This document shows, one piece after another, positions 1-6,953 of a DNA stretch of 19,207 nt. Below the pieces are notes generated by a model. That model made no database searches, was not told where the DNA came from, and worked only from the letters and a program-made list of their open reading frames with translations. The stretch comes from Bacteroides sp. UBA939. Its GTDB lineage: Bacteria > Bacteroidota > Bacteroidia > Bacteroidales > Bacteroidaceae. The position numbers and the translations under genes are program-made. How positions within the stretch are numbered: the stretch's first letter is position 1; each line of letters opens with the position of its first letter. The DNA is taken from contig NZ_DBDF01000171.1 of the NCBI RefSeq assembly GCF_002293435.1, forward strand, positions 13,955-33,161, in the 5' to 3' direction.

Positions 1-42
1 TTATTCATCGGCGTTTGAATAGGTGAGGGTAGGAGTGAGGGT

Positions 43-78
43 AGAGTGAGGGTAGAAGTTACCCTCACTCTGTTTTTT
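43..78 (+). terminator. Intrinsic terminator of an upstream gene
   Basis: A perfect 12-base-pair stem (AGAGTGAGGGTA at 43-54 with TACCCTCACTCT at 60-71) has a 5-base loop and is followed by G and six T at 73-78. The T-run is only on the + side, so it should end a + strand transcript that comes from left of the window. The left arm is the last of three tandem TGAGGGTAG units (about 23-54), so the terminator seems to be built from a short local repeat. No coding remnant of the upstream gene can be recognised. Confidence 0.75.
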
Positions 79-120
79 GTCAGTGATTTGGTTGTAACAC
101 GCTGATATACAGTGATTAAA

Positions 121-245
121 CGGGATATATATGGTTCTTGCACGGGATATATGCGGTGCGCGAACCATCTATATCCCGTGTTTGCACCATCTATATCCCG
201 TTCGCGCACCACATATAGGCGGTGTAATTACCGCATATATCTGGT
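121..245. repeat. Cluster of palindromic 'tatatcccg' repeats
   Basis: About 125 bases filled with related 15-base units. On + they read CGGGATATATATGGT (121-135) and CGGGATATATGCGGT (143-157). In inverted orientation ACCATCTATATCCCG occurs at 164-178 and 186-200, with weaker units near 209-223 and 229-244. A long inverted repeat (149-165 against 200-216, 16 of 17 positions complementary, core GGTGCGCGAAC/GTTCGCGCACC) encloses the two inverted units. No promoter or gene is seen inside. It could be an intergenic repeat family, a protein-binding array or a structured leader. The sequence alone does not decide. Confidence 0.6.
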
Positions 246-391
246 ACAAACACATGATTTACAGAGTAGTAGTAATTGAAAAAATAAGCAGATTAACGGC
301 TAAAAACGGAAGAAAGGCTACGATAAATGCCTGTTCCTGCTCCGTTTTGAGTTAAAAAAGCTTTCAACTAAAGCAAAAATGTTGCTGACTG

Positions 392-423
392 TTTGCTATT
401 CGGCCTGCCTTTTGTTATTTTTG
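392..423 (+). promoter_or_regulatory. Bacteroides-type promoter of the beta-barrel gene
   Basis: TTTG at 392-395, a 20-base spacer, then TATTTTTG at 416-423. This matches the known Bacteroides primary sigma consensus TTTG-N19-21-TAnnTTTG. Transcription would begin near 428-430, downstream of the ATG at 379, so the true start codon of the gene must lie further on, at 457. Confidence 0.7.
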
Positions 424-456
424 CGTACAAAGTTAATGAAAAGCAAAGGAGGATAT

Positions 457-1350
457 ATGTGTATCAGACAAAAAGTTAATGTATTGCTGTTTCCAATCCG
501 TTGGGGGTTGTTCTTGCTGTTGATATCTGCTCCGCAATTGCTTTTTGCGCAAGAAGGGGACAGCACGCGTATCATCCGTAACAATGTGCAGATAATGCCG
601 GAAAATATATGGGAACCTTTACCGTTAACACCCCTTCTTAAACCGGTTCCCTCTTATCCCTTGCCTTCCCCGGAACTATCCCCGGGGCTATCCCCGGAAC
701 TATCAAACCGTTTTTCCGGTTTTTCCTTGAAAAATGAAATCCGTCTGCCCTATCAGGTTAATCCTTCTTTGCTTTACCGGGGCGATTTTTATACGGGTGG
801 CGTAATAAAGCGATTTTCTAACGGAGAAGTGTTCGGTTCCGGAGGACAGACGAGTGTGCCGGGAATCGGTCGCTTCAATGATGCTTCGTTAGGATACCGT
901 CACATTTTCAATGACAGACTTTCGTTGCAGCTTCGCGCCAGCGCCATGAAGATAAACATGTCCCATATCACCGGACAAGCATTCAGTACCTCAGGCAGAC
1001 TGACTTATCGTGCTTCCGACCGGGTTGCCTTCAATGTCTTCGGTTCGTATAATATTGGAAATACCTACGGGATGGGCGCCGATCACTATGGCGCCACCAT
1101 GTCTCTCGATATGTCTAAACGTTTCGGGATGGAGATGGGAGTACAACGCTACTACAATGGCATGAGGGGACATTGGGAGACAGTGCCGGTTGTGATACCT
1201 TACTACCGCTTTGAGAAATTTACCCTGGGGATGGATGTAGGCGGAATTTTACACGAGTTACTCCGTAATGTCATTTTTGAGAACAGTGGCGGAAGATCTG
1301 GCGGTGGCCCAACGCTTGCACCGCCCCGTTTCTCGTTTCCGGGTCGGTAG
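457..1350 (+). CDS. Secreted protein, probable outer-membrane beta-barrel
   Basis: A 297-residue protein of unknown function. The start at 457 is chosen because the promoter ends at 423 and a good AGGAGG-like site lies just upstream; the earlier in-frame ATG at 379 lies upstream of the -33 element. The N-terminus is a Sec signal peptide (basic MCIRQK, a hydrophobic run FLLLISAPQLLFAQ, likely cleavage after AQ). A Pro/Ser-rich stretch with imperfect PELSP repeats follows. The rest alternates short hydrophobic strands with Gly and aromatic residues (GGVIKRFSNGEVFGSGG, LSLQLRASAMKI, VAFNVFGSYNIG, FTLGMDVGG), as in outer-membrane barrels. The C-terminus is a Gly/Pro-rich tail instead of a terminal aromatic strand. 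It appears to be a single-gene unit between its own promoter and the terminator at 1381. Specific function is not recognised. Confidence 0.75.
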   Translation: MCIRQKVNVLLFPIRWGLFLLLISAPQLLFAQEGDSTRIIRNNVQIMPENIWEPLPLTPLLKPVPSYPLPSPELSPGLSPELSNRFSGFSLKNEIRLPYQVNPSLLYRGDFYTGGVIKRFSNGEVFGSGGQTSVPGIGRFNDASLGYRHIFNDRLSLQLRASAMKINMSHITGQAFSTSGRLTYRASDRVAFNVFGSYNIGNTYGMGADHYGATMSLDMSKRFGMEMGVQRYYNGMRGHWETVPVVIPYYRFEKFTLGMDVGGILHELLRNVIFENSGGRSGGGPTLAPPRFSFPGR

Positions 1351-1380
1351 GGTGAACACTTATCCTGCGTTTGCGGGATT

Positions 1381-1454
1381 AAAAAATCCGTCCCATGAGA
1401 CGAAGAAATCCGTCTCGTGAGACGAGAAAATTTGTCTCATGGGACGGATTTTTT
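1381..1454. terminator. Long bidirectional terminator hairpin
   Basis: A perfect 21-base-pair inverted repeat: 1381-1401 (A6, then TCCGTCCCATGAGAC) pairs with 1434-1454 (GTCTCATGGGACGGA, then T6). Each outer end is an A- or T-run, so it can end transcripts from both sides. It serves the beta-barrel gene (+) and the ATPase gene (-), which converge here. The 32-base loop holds another small stem (CGTCT at 1411-1415 with AGACG at 1420-1424). Confidence 0.8.
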
Positions 1455-1490
1455 CATCTCACGAGACGGATTTATTTGTCTCGTGAGACG
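1388..1490. repeat. Array of GTCTCRTGRGAC-type units
   Basis: Five units of a near-palindromic 12-mer of the type GTCTCGTGAGAC or GTCTCATGGGAC occur within about 100 bases (near 1390, 1412, 1434, 1457 and 1478). They form nested hairpins. One is the terminator at 1381-1454. A second has an 11-base-pair stem at 1457-1467 with 1478-1488. AAATCCG or GGATTT spacers separate the units. It looks like an intergenic repeat family used as a terminator. Confidence 0.65.
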
Positions 1491-1511
1491 AATTCCGATA
1501 CTTTTTCCAGT

Positions 1512-2834
1512 CTATATATGTAAGTAATGAACCAATCTGGTTGTCCAATCTGCCAGATACAGTGGGATATTGATCAGGTTGTCATCCACTTTAAGATTAT
1601 TCAGGGAATATCTGATTTTATAATCCGGATGATAATTCGTATCATAAATCGCGAGACTTTTTCCTCCCAAACGGGTATCTGACTTCACTTCTACAGGAAT
1701 AATTTCTATACCCAACTGAATCACAAAATCGACTTCCGCTTTCCCAACAGATGCCCAATAGCGTGGCAATACGTCTAATTGACATGTCAGCGATTGTAAT
1801 ACAAAATTTTCAGCTAATGCACCTTTAAACTCCGTGTAGGCTGTATTACCTGCCAGGATGGCTTCTGGGGGTAGTCCGGACAATTCGCGCAACAATCCGA
1901 TATCCGATAAATAGATTTTGAAAGCTGAAAGGTCATCATAACTCTTCAGTGGCAAGTAAGGCTTCGAACAGCAAAATACGCGATTGACCAATCCCGCATT
2001 TTCCAGCCACAGTAAAGCGTCTTCGTAATCCCTGGCTCTGGCTCCGGGTTTTACCATTTTGTAGATAAACTTGCGGTTTTCTTTTGACAACTGGCTGGGT
2101 ATCGAATTCCAGATACTGATGATCCGGGGAATATCTTTACTATCGGCATGTTTGGAAAAGTCGAGTGCGTAGGCATTCAGGATGAACTGTTGTTCACGCT
2201 TTACCTCATTCATTCCTTTGTTTTCCATAAAAGCCTTCACAGCAGCCGGCATTCCGCCGATAACAAGATATTGGCGATAATATTCGGTCAGTTTGTTCGC
2301 CACGATTTGCGGAAGAGGGGCAATGGCAGTGAGTTCTTCGATGAAGTTGAACAACTTTATATCATTAGCTCTCAGAAACTCTTGGAAAGTTAGCGGATGT
2401 AATTCCATAAATTCAACTTTCCCTACCGGAAACGAGTCACCTTTGGATAAGGTTACCCCCAATAGCGAACCTGCTGCAACTACTGCATATTCCGGTGCAT
2501 CTTCACAAAAATATTTCAAGGCATTCAGCGCCTTGTTACATTCCTGAATCTCGTCAAAAATAATCAATGTCTTATGTGGAAGTATCGGACTATCGGTATG
2601 CAATTTTAATTGCGCAACAATCCGTTCGGGAGCCTTGGAGTTTTCGAATATTTCATGGAGCGCATCTTCTTTATCAAAGTTGAAACTGGCTACATATTCA
2701 AACTCTGTGCGGCCGAAATGTTCCAATATCCATGTCTTTCCCGTCTGCCTGGCCCCTTTTAGAATCAAAGGTTTTCTTTCCGGTCGATCCTTCCAGGCTT
2801 TCAACTTTTCAATGATATTACGATATAAATCCAT
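1512..2834 (-). CDS. AAA-family ATPase with DUF4143 C-terminal domain
   Basis: A 440-residue protein of the AAA_14/DUF4143 family, common in Bacteroides. Walker A is GARQTGKT at residues 27-34 and Walker B is LIIFDE at 90-95. A sensor-like AAGSLLG motif lies near residue 120. The C-terminal part is DUF4143, which resembles the PD-(D/E)XK nuclease fold: D369 in AEVDFVIQ, then E382-V-K384 in PVEVKS. The family is predicted to bind ATP, and its role is not known; links to mobile elements or defence have been suggested but cannot be shown here. Length is usual for the family. It is monocistronic, converges with the beta-barrel gene at a shared terminator, and starts next to a candidate promoter at 2897-2904. 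Confidence 0.9.
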   Translation of the reverse strand: MDLYRNIIEKLKAWKDRPERKPLILKGARQTGKTWILEHFGRTEFEYVASFNFDKEDALHEIFENSKAPERIVAQLKLHTDSPILPHKTLIIFDEIQECNKALNALKYFCEDAPEYAVVAAGSLLGVTLSKGDSFPVGKVEFMELHPLTFQEFLRANDIKLFNFIEELTAIAPLPQIVANKLTEYYRQYLVIGGMPAAVKAFMENKGMNEVKREQQFILNAYALDFSKHADSKDIPRIISIWNSIPSQLSKENRKFIYKMVKPGARARDYEDALLWLENAGLVNRVFCCSKPYLPLKSYDDLSAFKIYLSDIGLLRELSGLPPEAILAGNTAYTEFKGALAENFVLQSLTCQLDVLPRYWASVGKAEVDFVIQLGIEIIPVEVKSDTRLGGKSLAIYDTNYHPDYKIRYSLNNLKVDDNLINIPLYLADWTTRLVHYLHI

Positions 2835-2896
2835 ATTTAATTGGTTTTATGTTCCGAAAAATGGCAAAAATGCACAAAATACGTTCCTTTTTTTGG

Positions 2897-2926
2897 CAAA
2901 GATACTGTTTATGCTGAAAAAGCATA
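2897..2926 (-). promoter_or_regulatory. Candidate promoter and operator of the ATPase gene
   Basis: On the minus strand TATCTTTG (2904 to 2897) fits the TAnnTTTG -7 element, giving a leader of roughly 55 bases. No TTTG is found at the -33 distance. Instead that zone holds a palindrome, TATGCT-GAAAA-AGCATA (2910-2926), which might be a repressor site. The call rests on one consensus element and is tentative. Confidence 0.4.
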
Positions 2927-3137
2927 GGTTTATTGATATGTTTTTTTATCAAAACGGGACTTCCTTGAATTTTTCTGTAATTCTTTAGGTAGGGATGCAG
3001 AAAATAACATTCTTTTAGTCTATACTAATTGCTTGATTTTCTGCTCTTTTACACATACTATTGCAGTAAAGTGCCTATTTTTACGCAATGCGAAGATGGG
3101 AAATATATCCGAGTTATAACAATAAAAAAAGACCATT

Positions 3138-3170
3138 TCTGTTTTTATCACATATTATTTACTATATTCG
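3138..3170 (+). promoter_or_regulatory. Promoter of the HTH/WYL unit, degenerate copy
   Basis: TCTG (3138-3141), 21 bases, then TATATTCG (3163-3170). The same leader at 12331-12363 has perfect consensus elements, TTTG and TATATTTG, at the same spacing. This copy therefore differs from consensus at one base in each box. The following 3142-3191 is identical at 44 of 50 positions to 12335-12384. Activity is probably weak or dependent on an activator; this is inference. Confidence 0.55.
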
Positions 3171-3207
3171 CACATTAAATTTGTGATGTTATTATATATT
3201 TATCCTA

Positions 3208-3417
3208 ATGGAGCTAAATAGAATTAAGGAAGTTTTTGATGAGAAAGGAATTAAGCAAACTTGGCTGGCCGAAAAACTAGACAAAAGTTTCAGTATGATA
3301 AATGTCTATGTATGCAACCGGAAGCAGCCGAGTTTGGATGTGTTGAATTAGATTGCAGAGATATTGCAGGTGAGTGTGAAGGATTTAATAATAGAAAACA
3401 AATATGGCAACCAATAA
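3208..3417 (+). pseudogene. Small HTH (XRE/Cro-type) regulator with in-frame amber stop
   Basis: Reading from ATG 3208 gives 47 codons (MELNRIKEVFDEKG..., HTH core QTWLAEKLDKSFSMINVYVCN, then RKQPSLDVLN), a TAG at 3349-3351, then 21 more codons in the same frame (IAEILQVSVKDLIIENKYGNQ) ending in TAA at 3415-3417. The 68 sense codons together match the usual short HTH_3 regulator of about 70 residues. The expected residue at the stop is Gln, so a single C-to-T change (CAG to TAG) would explain it. The truncated product keeps helices 1-3 but loses helices 4-5. The last 14 bases overlap the start of the WYL gene, so the two were probably translationally coupled. A programmed or suppressed stop is possible but less likely. 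Confidence 0.75.
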
Positions 3418-4411
3418 ACATGCACAGATCAGATATCATGCTTTAGATCAATGTTTCGGAAATTCCGGACGAAGGTATTTCATTGAAGACTTAGTCAAAG
3501 CGTGTAATGATGCCCTATATCAACAAAAGGGTATTCTTGATGGTGTACAAATGCGTCAAGTTCAAGAGGATATAAAAGACATGGAGAGTATATGGAATAT
3601 CCCTCTTGTAAGGCATAAAGATGGGAAACGAGTATATTATAGATACGATGATTTACGTTATTCTATCAACAACCAACCGCTAAATGAAACTGAAATCAAT
3701 CAGTTGAAAGAAACAATATACATGTTGAACCGCTTCAAAGGCATGCCACAATTTAGTTGGATGGAAGAAATTCTTGCCCGATTCGAAAGCGCATTTAAGT
3801 TGAGAGGAACAACGGCAAGTGTTGTCGACTTTGAACATAATCCTTATTTAAAGGGACTTTCCCTCTTTTCTGATATTTTCAACGCCATTGTAAATAAGCA
3901 ACCTCTTCATATTATTTACAAAAAATTTGGGAGAGAACCTAAACAATATACGTTTCATCCATATTTTCTGAAACAATACAATAATCGCTGGTTTCTATTT
4001 GGGCATTGTGAAAACCTGAAAGAGAAGAGACCGATTACCAATCTGGCATTAGACAGAATTGAACACATAAGCTATGCAAAGATTCCATATATTGAAAATC
4101 ATGTTATTGAGTTCAATGAATATTTTGAAGACATAATAGGCGTTACTGTCCTTGAAAAAGATACAGAAAAGGTTACACTTGAGATAGATAATATTCTTTT
4201 CCCTTATGTGGAAACAAAACCACTACACGGTTCTCAAAAAATCAAGGGACGAAATCAGGCTACAACTACAATTGAGTTGAATTTGATTATCAATTATGAA
4301 TTGGAGAATCTCCTTTTAGGTTATATTGATAAGATAAAAATTATCACTCCAAACCATCTTCGAGACAAAATGCTTTCAAGAATAAAAGAAGCGATAGAAA
4401 AAAATAAGTAA
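3404..4411 (+). CDS. WYL-domain transcriptional regulator
   Basis: A 335-residue regulator. Residues 1-85 form the N-terminal winged-helix region typical of these Bacteroides proteins (ALDQCFGNSGRRYFIEDLV...). The WYL domain spans about 155-225, with the signature region FHPYFLKQYNNRWFLFGH (the name-giving triad is W196-F197-L198). Residues about 245-330 form the WCX-like C-terminal extension. WYL proteins bind nucleic-acid-derived ligands and control phage-defence loci (BrxR and CapW are the known examples, both binding inverted repeats). Start 3404 overlaps the end of the HTH gene by 14 bases. The gene ends one base before the inverted repeat at 4412, and hsdM follows, so it is the likely regulator of the restriction operon. 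Confidence 0.9.
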   Translation: MATNKHAQIRYHALDQCFGNSGRRYFIEDLVKACNDALYQQKGILDGVQMRQVQEDIKDMESIWNIPLVRHKDGKRVYYRYDDLRYSINNQPLNETEINQLKETIYMLNRFKGMPQFSWMEEILARFESAFKLRGTTASVVDFEHNPYLKGLSLFSDIFNAIVNKQPLHIIYKKFGREPKQYTFHPYFLKQYNNRWFLFGHCENLKEKRPITNLALDRIEHISYAKIPYIENHVIEFNEYFEDIIGVTVLEKDTEKVTLEIDNILFPYVETKPLHGSQKIKGRNQATTTIELNLIINYELENLLLGYIDKIKIITPNHLRDKMLSRIKEAIEKNK

Positions 4412-4432
4412 CTATGCAGATATGCTGCATAG
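4412..4432 (+). promoter_or_regulatory. Operator-like inverted repeat before hsdM
   Basis: CTATGCAG-ATATG-CTGCATAG, a perfect 8+8 inverted repeat starting directly after the WYL stop codon. It lies where the -33 element of the hsdM promoter would be, so a bound protein could block RNA polymerase. A second copy, 20 of 21 bases identical, is at 11553-11573 with the same 8-base distance to a -7-like box. The neighbouring WYL protein is the natural candidate binder (inference). Confidence 0.7.
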
Positions 4433-4440
4433 CTTAATTA

Positions 4441-4448
4441 TATGTTTG
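4441..4448 (+). promoter_or_regulatory. -7 element of the hsdM operon
   Basis: TATGTTTG fits TAnnTTTG. No TTTG exists 19-21 bases upstream, where the inverted repeat 4412-4432 lies instead. Transcription would start near 4453-4455, leaving a short leader before ATG 4466 or 4481. Confidence 0.55.
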
Positions 4449-4465
4449 TAAAATTGAAATAATAT

Positions 4466-5941
4466 ATGATTGTAGGAGAAATGAAAAGCAGTATTGATAA
4501 TCTTTGGCTCAGGTTTCATACTGGGGGTGTAACAAACCCGATGGATGTGATTAAGCAGATAACTTATCTGCTGTTTATCAAACGTCTGGACGATTTGGAA
4601 GTAGCCAAAGAGAAAAAAGCCAATACTATAAAGAAGCCTGTCGAGAATCCACTATTTAATAAAGACCAGCAGGGATTACGTTGGAGCCATTTCAAGAATC
4701 TGGAAGCCCAAGTAATGTTTGATTTGGTAAGGACAAAAGTATTCGACTTTATCAAAACATTGGGTGGAAAAGATTCAGCTTTTGCCAAATACATGAGGAA
4801 TGCTTATTTGGCTGTTCCTTCGCCAGTAGTACTGGAGCAGGTTGTTTCTATGATTTCAGCTATACCGATGGAAGATATGGACACTAAAGGGGATGTATAT
4901 GAATATATGCTGTCTAAATTATCCACTTCAGGAGACAATGGGCAGTTCCGTACACCTCGACATATCACCAAACTGATGGCGCAGCTGATGAAGCCTACAC
5001 CTGAAGATACGATTTGCGATCCCGCTTGTGGTTCTGCCGGCTTCCTTGTGGCTGTCAGCGAGTACATCCGCGAACATTACGAACAGGCATTCTACGGTAA
5101 AGATTTCGTAGATTATTATAAAAATGACATGTTCCATGGTTGCGAGTTCGATGAAACCATGATTGCTATATCAGCTATGAACCTGATGTTGCATGGGGTT
5201 GAGAATCCCGATTTGTACGATAAAAGTGCATTAGAAGAGGATTATGATAAATCCGACAAATATTCACTGGTATTAGCTAATCCTCCTTTTAAAGGCTCTT
5301 TGGAAGCATCATCTGTTGCAAAAAGCCTAACAGGAATTGTCAAAACCAAGAAAACAGAATTGCTATTTCTGGCTTTAATGCTTCGTATACTAAAAACCGG
5401 AGGCCGATGTGCTGTTATCGTTCCAGACGGTGTTTTGTTTGGTTCAGACAAAGCGGCGGTAGGTATCCGACAAACAATTATCGATAAACAAAAACTGGAT
5501 GCGGTGATTTCCATGCCGAGTGGTGTGTTTAAACCCTATGCCGGAGTAAGTACGGCTATATTAATATTCACGAAAACCGAAAGCGGTGGAACAGATAATG
5601 TTTGGTTTTACGACATGCATGCCGACGGGTTCAGTCTGAACGATAAGCGAATGCCAACTCCGGACGAAGATGATACGGAGGATATTTTAAATCGCTGGAA
5701 TAACCTCGAAGCGGAAACAAACCGTACAAGGCTTGAGCAGTCTTTCTTTGTACCTGTACAGGAGATAAAAGATAACAATTATGATCTCAGTATTAACAAA
5801 TACAAAGAAGTAGCATACGAACAAAAAACGTATGATACGCCGGAGGTAATATTAGGCCGTTTGGAAGATATCGACATGGAGGTTGTCAAAGTTCGGAAAG
5901 AGTTGGAATCACTGTTGAAAGGAGGAATTTCCAATGAATAA
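4466..5941 (+). CDS. hsdM: Type I restriction-modification DNA methyltransferase subunit HsdM
   Basis: A 491-residue N6-adenine methyltransferase subunit that modifies the site chosen by HsdS, using S-adenosylmethionine. HsdM_N helical domain: residues about 5-140 (DNLWLRFHTGGVTNPMDVIKQITYLLFIKRLD). The catalytic domain starts at GQFRTPRHI (159-167). Motif I is DPACGSAGF (185-193) and motif IV is NPPF (272-275), the adenine-specific form. All key residues are present, so it should be active. An in-frame ATG at 4481 (MKSSIDNLW) would also fit the promoter at 4441-4448. First gene of the operon; its end overlaps rhuM by 8 bases. Confidence 0.95.
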   Translation: MIVGEMKSSIDNLWLRFHTGGVTNPMDVIKQITYLLFIKRLDDLEVAKEKKANTIKKPVENPLFNKDQQGLRWSHFKNLEAQVMFDLVRTKVFDFIKTLGGKDSAFAKYMRNAYLAVPSPVVLEQVVSMISAIPMEDMDTKGDVYEYMLSKLSTSGDNGQFRTPRHITKLMAQLMKPTPEDTICDPACGSAGFLVAVSEYIREHYEQAFYGKDFVDYYKNDMFHGCEFDETMIAISAMNLMLHGVENPDLYDKSALEEDYDKSDKYSLVLANPPFKGSLEASSVAKSLTGIVKTKKTELLFLALMLRILKTGGRCAVIVPDGVLFGSDKAAVGIRQTIIDKQKLDAVISMPSGVFKPYAGVSTAILIFTKTESGGTDNVWFYDMHADGFSLNDKRMPTPDEDDTEDILNRWNNLEAETNRTRLEQSFFVPVQEIKDNNYDLSINKYKEVAYEQKTYDTPEVILGRLEDIDMEVVKVRKELESLLKGGISNE

Positions 5942-6953
5942 CGAAAGAGGGAATATAGTTATTTACCAAACCGAAGATGGGCAAACTCATATTGAGGTGA
6001 AGATGGAGGATGATACTGTATGGCTTACACAGGCTCAATTAGTTGAACTCTATCAAACCAGCAAATCGAATGTAAGTGAACACATTAAGCATATCTTCGA
6101 AGAAGGCGAATTGGAGCAGGAACTGGTTGTTCGGAAATTCCGAACAACCACTCAACATGGTGCTATAGAAGGAAAAACACAAGATAATTGGACGAACTTT
6201 TATAACCTCGACATGATTATTTCTTTAGGCTATAGAATAAAGTCTGCTGTTGCTACCAAATTCCGTATTTGGGCTACAGAGCGCTTGAAAGAATACATTG
6301 TAAAAGGGTTCACGATGGACGATGAGCGCCTGAAGCAACTGGGAGGAGGAATGTATTGGAAAGAGTTGCTCGATCGCATCCGCGACATCCGTTCTTCCGA
6401 AAAAGTAATGTATCGTCAGGTGCTCGATCTTTATGCGACAAGTGTAGATTATGATCCGAAATCCGATGTATCCATCCTATTTTTTAAGATTGTACAGAAT
6501 AAACTGCATTTTGCTGCCCACGGACATACAGCTGCTGAAGTAATATACGATCGGGCGGATGCCAATAAACCGTTTATGGGCTTGACGACATTTTCCGGCG
6601 ATTTACCTACAGGTAAGGATATAACAATTGCTAAGAACTATCTGACCACCGATGAGCTTAAGATTCTTAATAATCTGGTTTCCGGATATTTCGACTTTGC
6701 AGAAATTCAAGCCATGCGTCGTAATCCAATGTATATGTCGGACTATGTAACTCAGTTGGACAACATTTTGTTTTCAACCGGTGAGAAGCTATTAACCGAT
6801 GCCGGACGTATCAGTCACCAACAGGCAATGGAAAAAGCCAAAGCCGAATATAGAAAGTATCAGGTAAAAACCATTTCACCTGTAGAGCAAGCTTATTTAG
6901 ATACGATTAAGGCATTGCAAAAGAAAGCTAAGAAAGGAGGAAATAATGAATAA
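5934..6953 (+). CDS. rhuM: RhuM family protein inside the restriction operon
   Basis: A 339-residue member of the Virulence_RhuM family. Typical parts are the N-terminal WLTQAQLVELYQTSKSNVSEHIKHI, which looks like a helix-turn-helix, the VVRKFRTTT segment near residues 66-74, YNLDMIISLGYRI, and the C-terminal HGHTAAEVIYDRADANKPFMGL and AKNYL motifs. RhuM was named in a Salmonella pathogenicity island, and relatives often sit between hsdM and hsdS in type I loci; its biochemical role is not established. The start overlaps hsdM (ATGAATAA) behind an AGGAGG site, and the end overlaps hsdS in the same way, so it is surely co-translated with the enzyme subunits. Length is normal for the family, with no sign of damage. 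Confidence 0.9.
   Translation: MNNERGNIVIYQTEDGQTHIEVKMEDDTVWLTQAQLVELYQTSKSNVSEHIKHIFEEGELEQELVVRKFRTTTQHGAIEGKTQDNWTNFYNLDMIISLGYRIKSAVATKFRIWATERLKEYIVKGFTMDDERLKQLGGGMYWKELLDRIRDIRSSEKVMYRQVLDLYATSVDYDPKSDVSILFFKIVQNKLHFAAHGHTAAEVIYDRADANKPFMGLTTFSGDLPTGKDITIAKNYLTTDELKILNNLVSGYFDFAEIQAMRRNPMYMSDYVTQLDNILFSTGEKLLTDAGRISHQQAMEKAKAEYRKYQVKTISPVEQAYLDTIKALQKKAKKGGNNE
6124..6150. repeat. 27-base perfect palindrome inside rhuM
   Basis: TGGTTGTTCGGAA (6124-6136) and TTCCGAACAACCA (6138-6150) are exact reverse complements around a single A. The palindrome encodes the LVVRKFRTTT part of RhuM, a stretch that seems conserved in the family, so it may be constrained mainly by protein sequence. As a hairpin it could affect the mRNA, and as DNA it could be a binding site. 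Confidence 0.6.

Larger units (their letters stand above)
2835..3207. other. Divergent intergenic region
   Basis: This 373-base AT-rich gap separates the leftward ATPase gene from the rightward HTH/WYL unit. It holds the ATPase promoter candidate at its left end and the HTH leader promoter at its right end (3138-3170). Between about 2930 and 3130 I see no open reading frame, RNA gene or clear hairpin. Confidence 0.6.

Noticed and set aside
303..348. Inverted repeat AAAACGGA/TCCGTTTT as a terminator
   Set aside because: Long loop and no T-run after the stem.
131..355. Open frame of 74 codons over the palindromic repeat cluster
   Set aside because: It is translated from repeat sequence, resembles no protein, and lies upstream of the promoter at 392-423.
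379..456. Upstream ATG as start of the beta-barrel protein
   Set aside because: It precedes the -33 element at 392, and it would put a second hydrophobic stretch before the signal peptide; the start at 457 has a better ribosome site.
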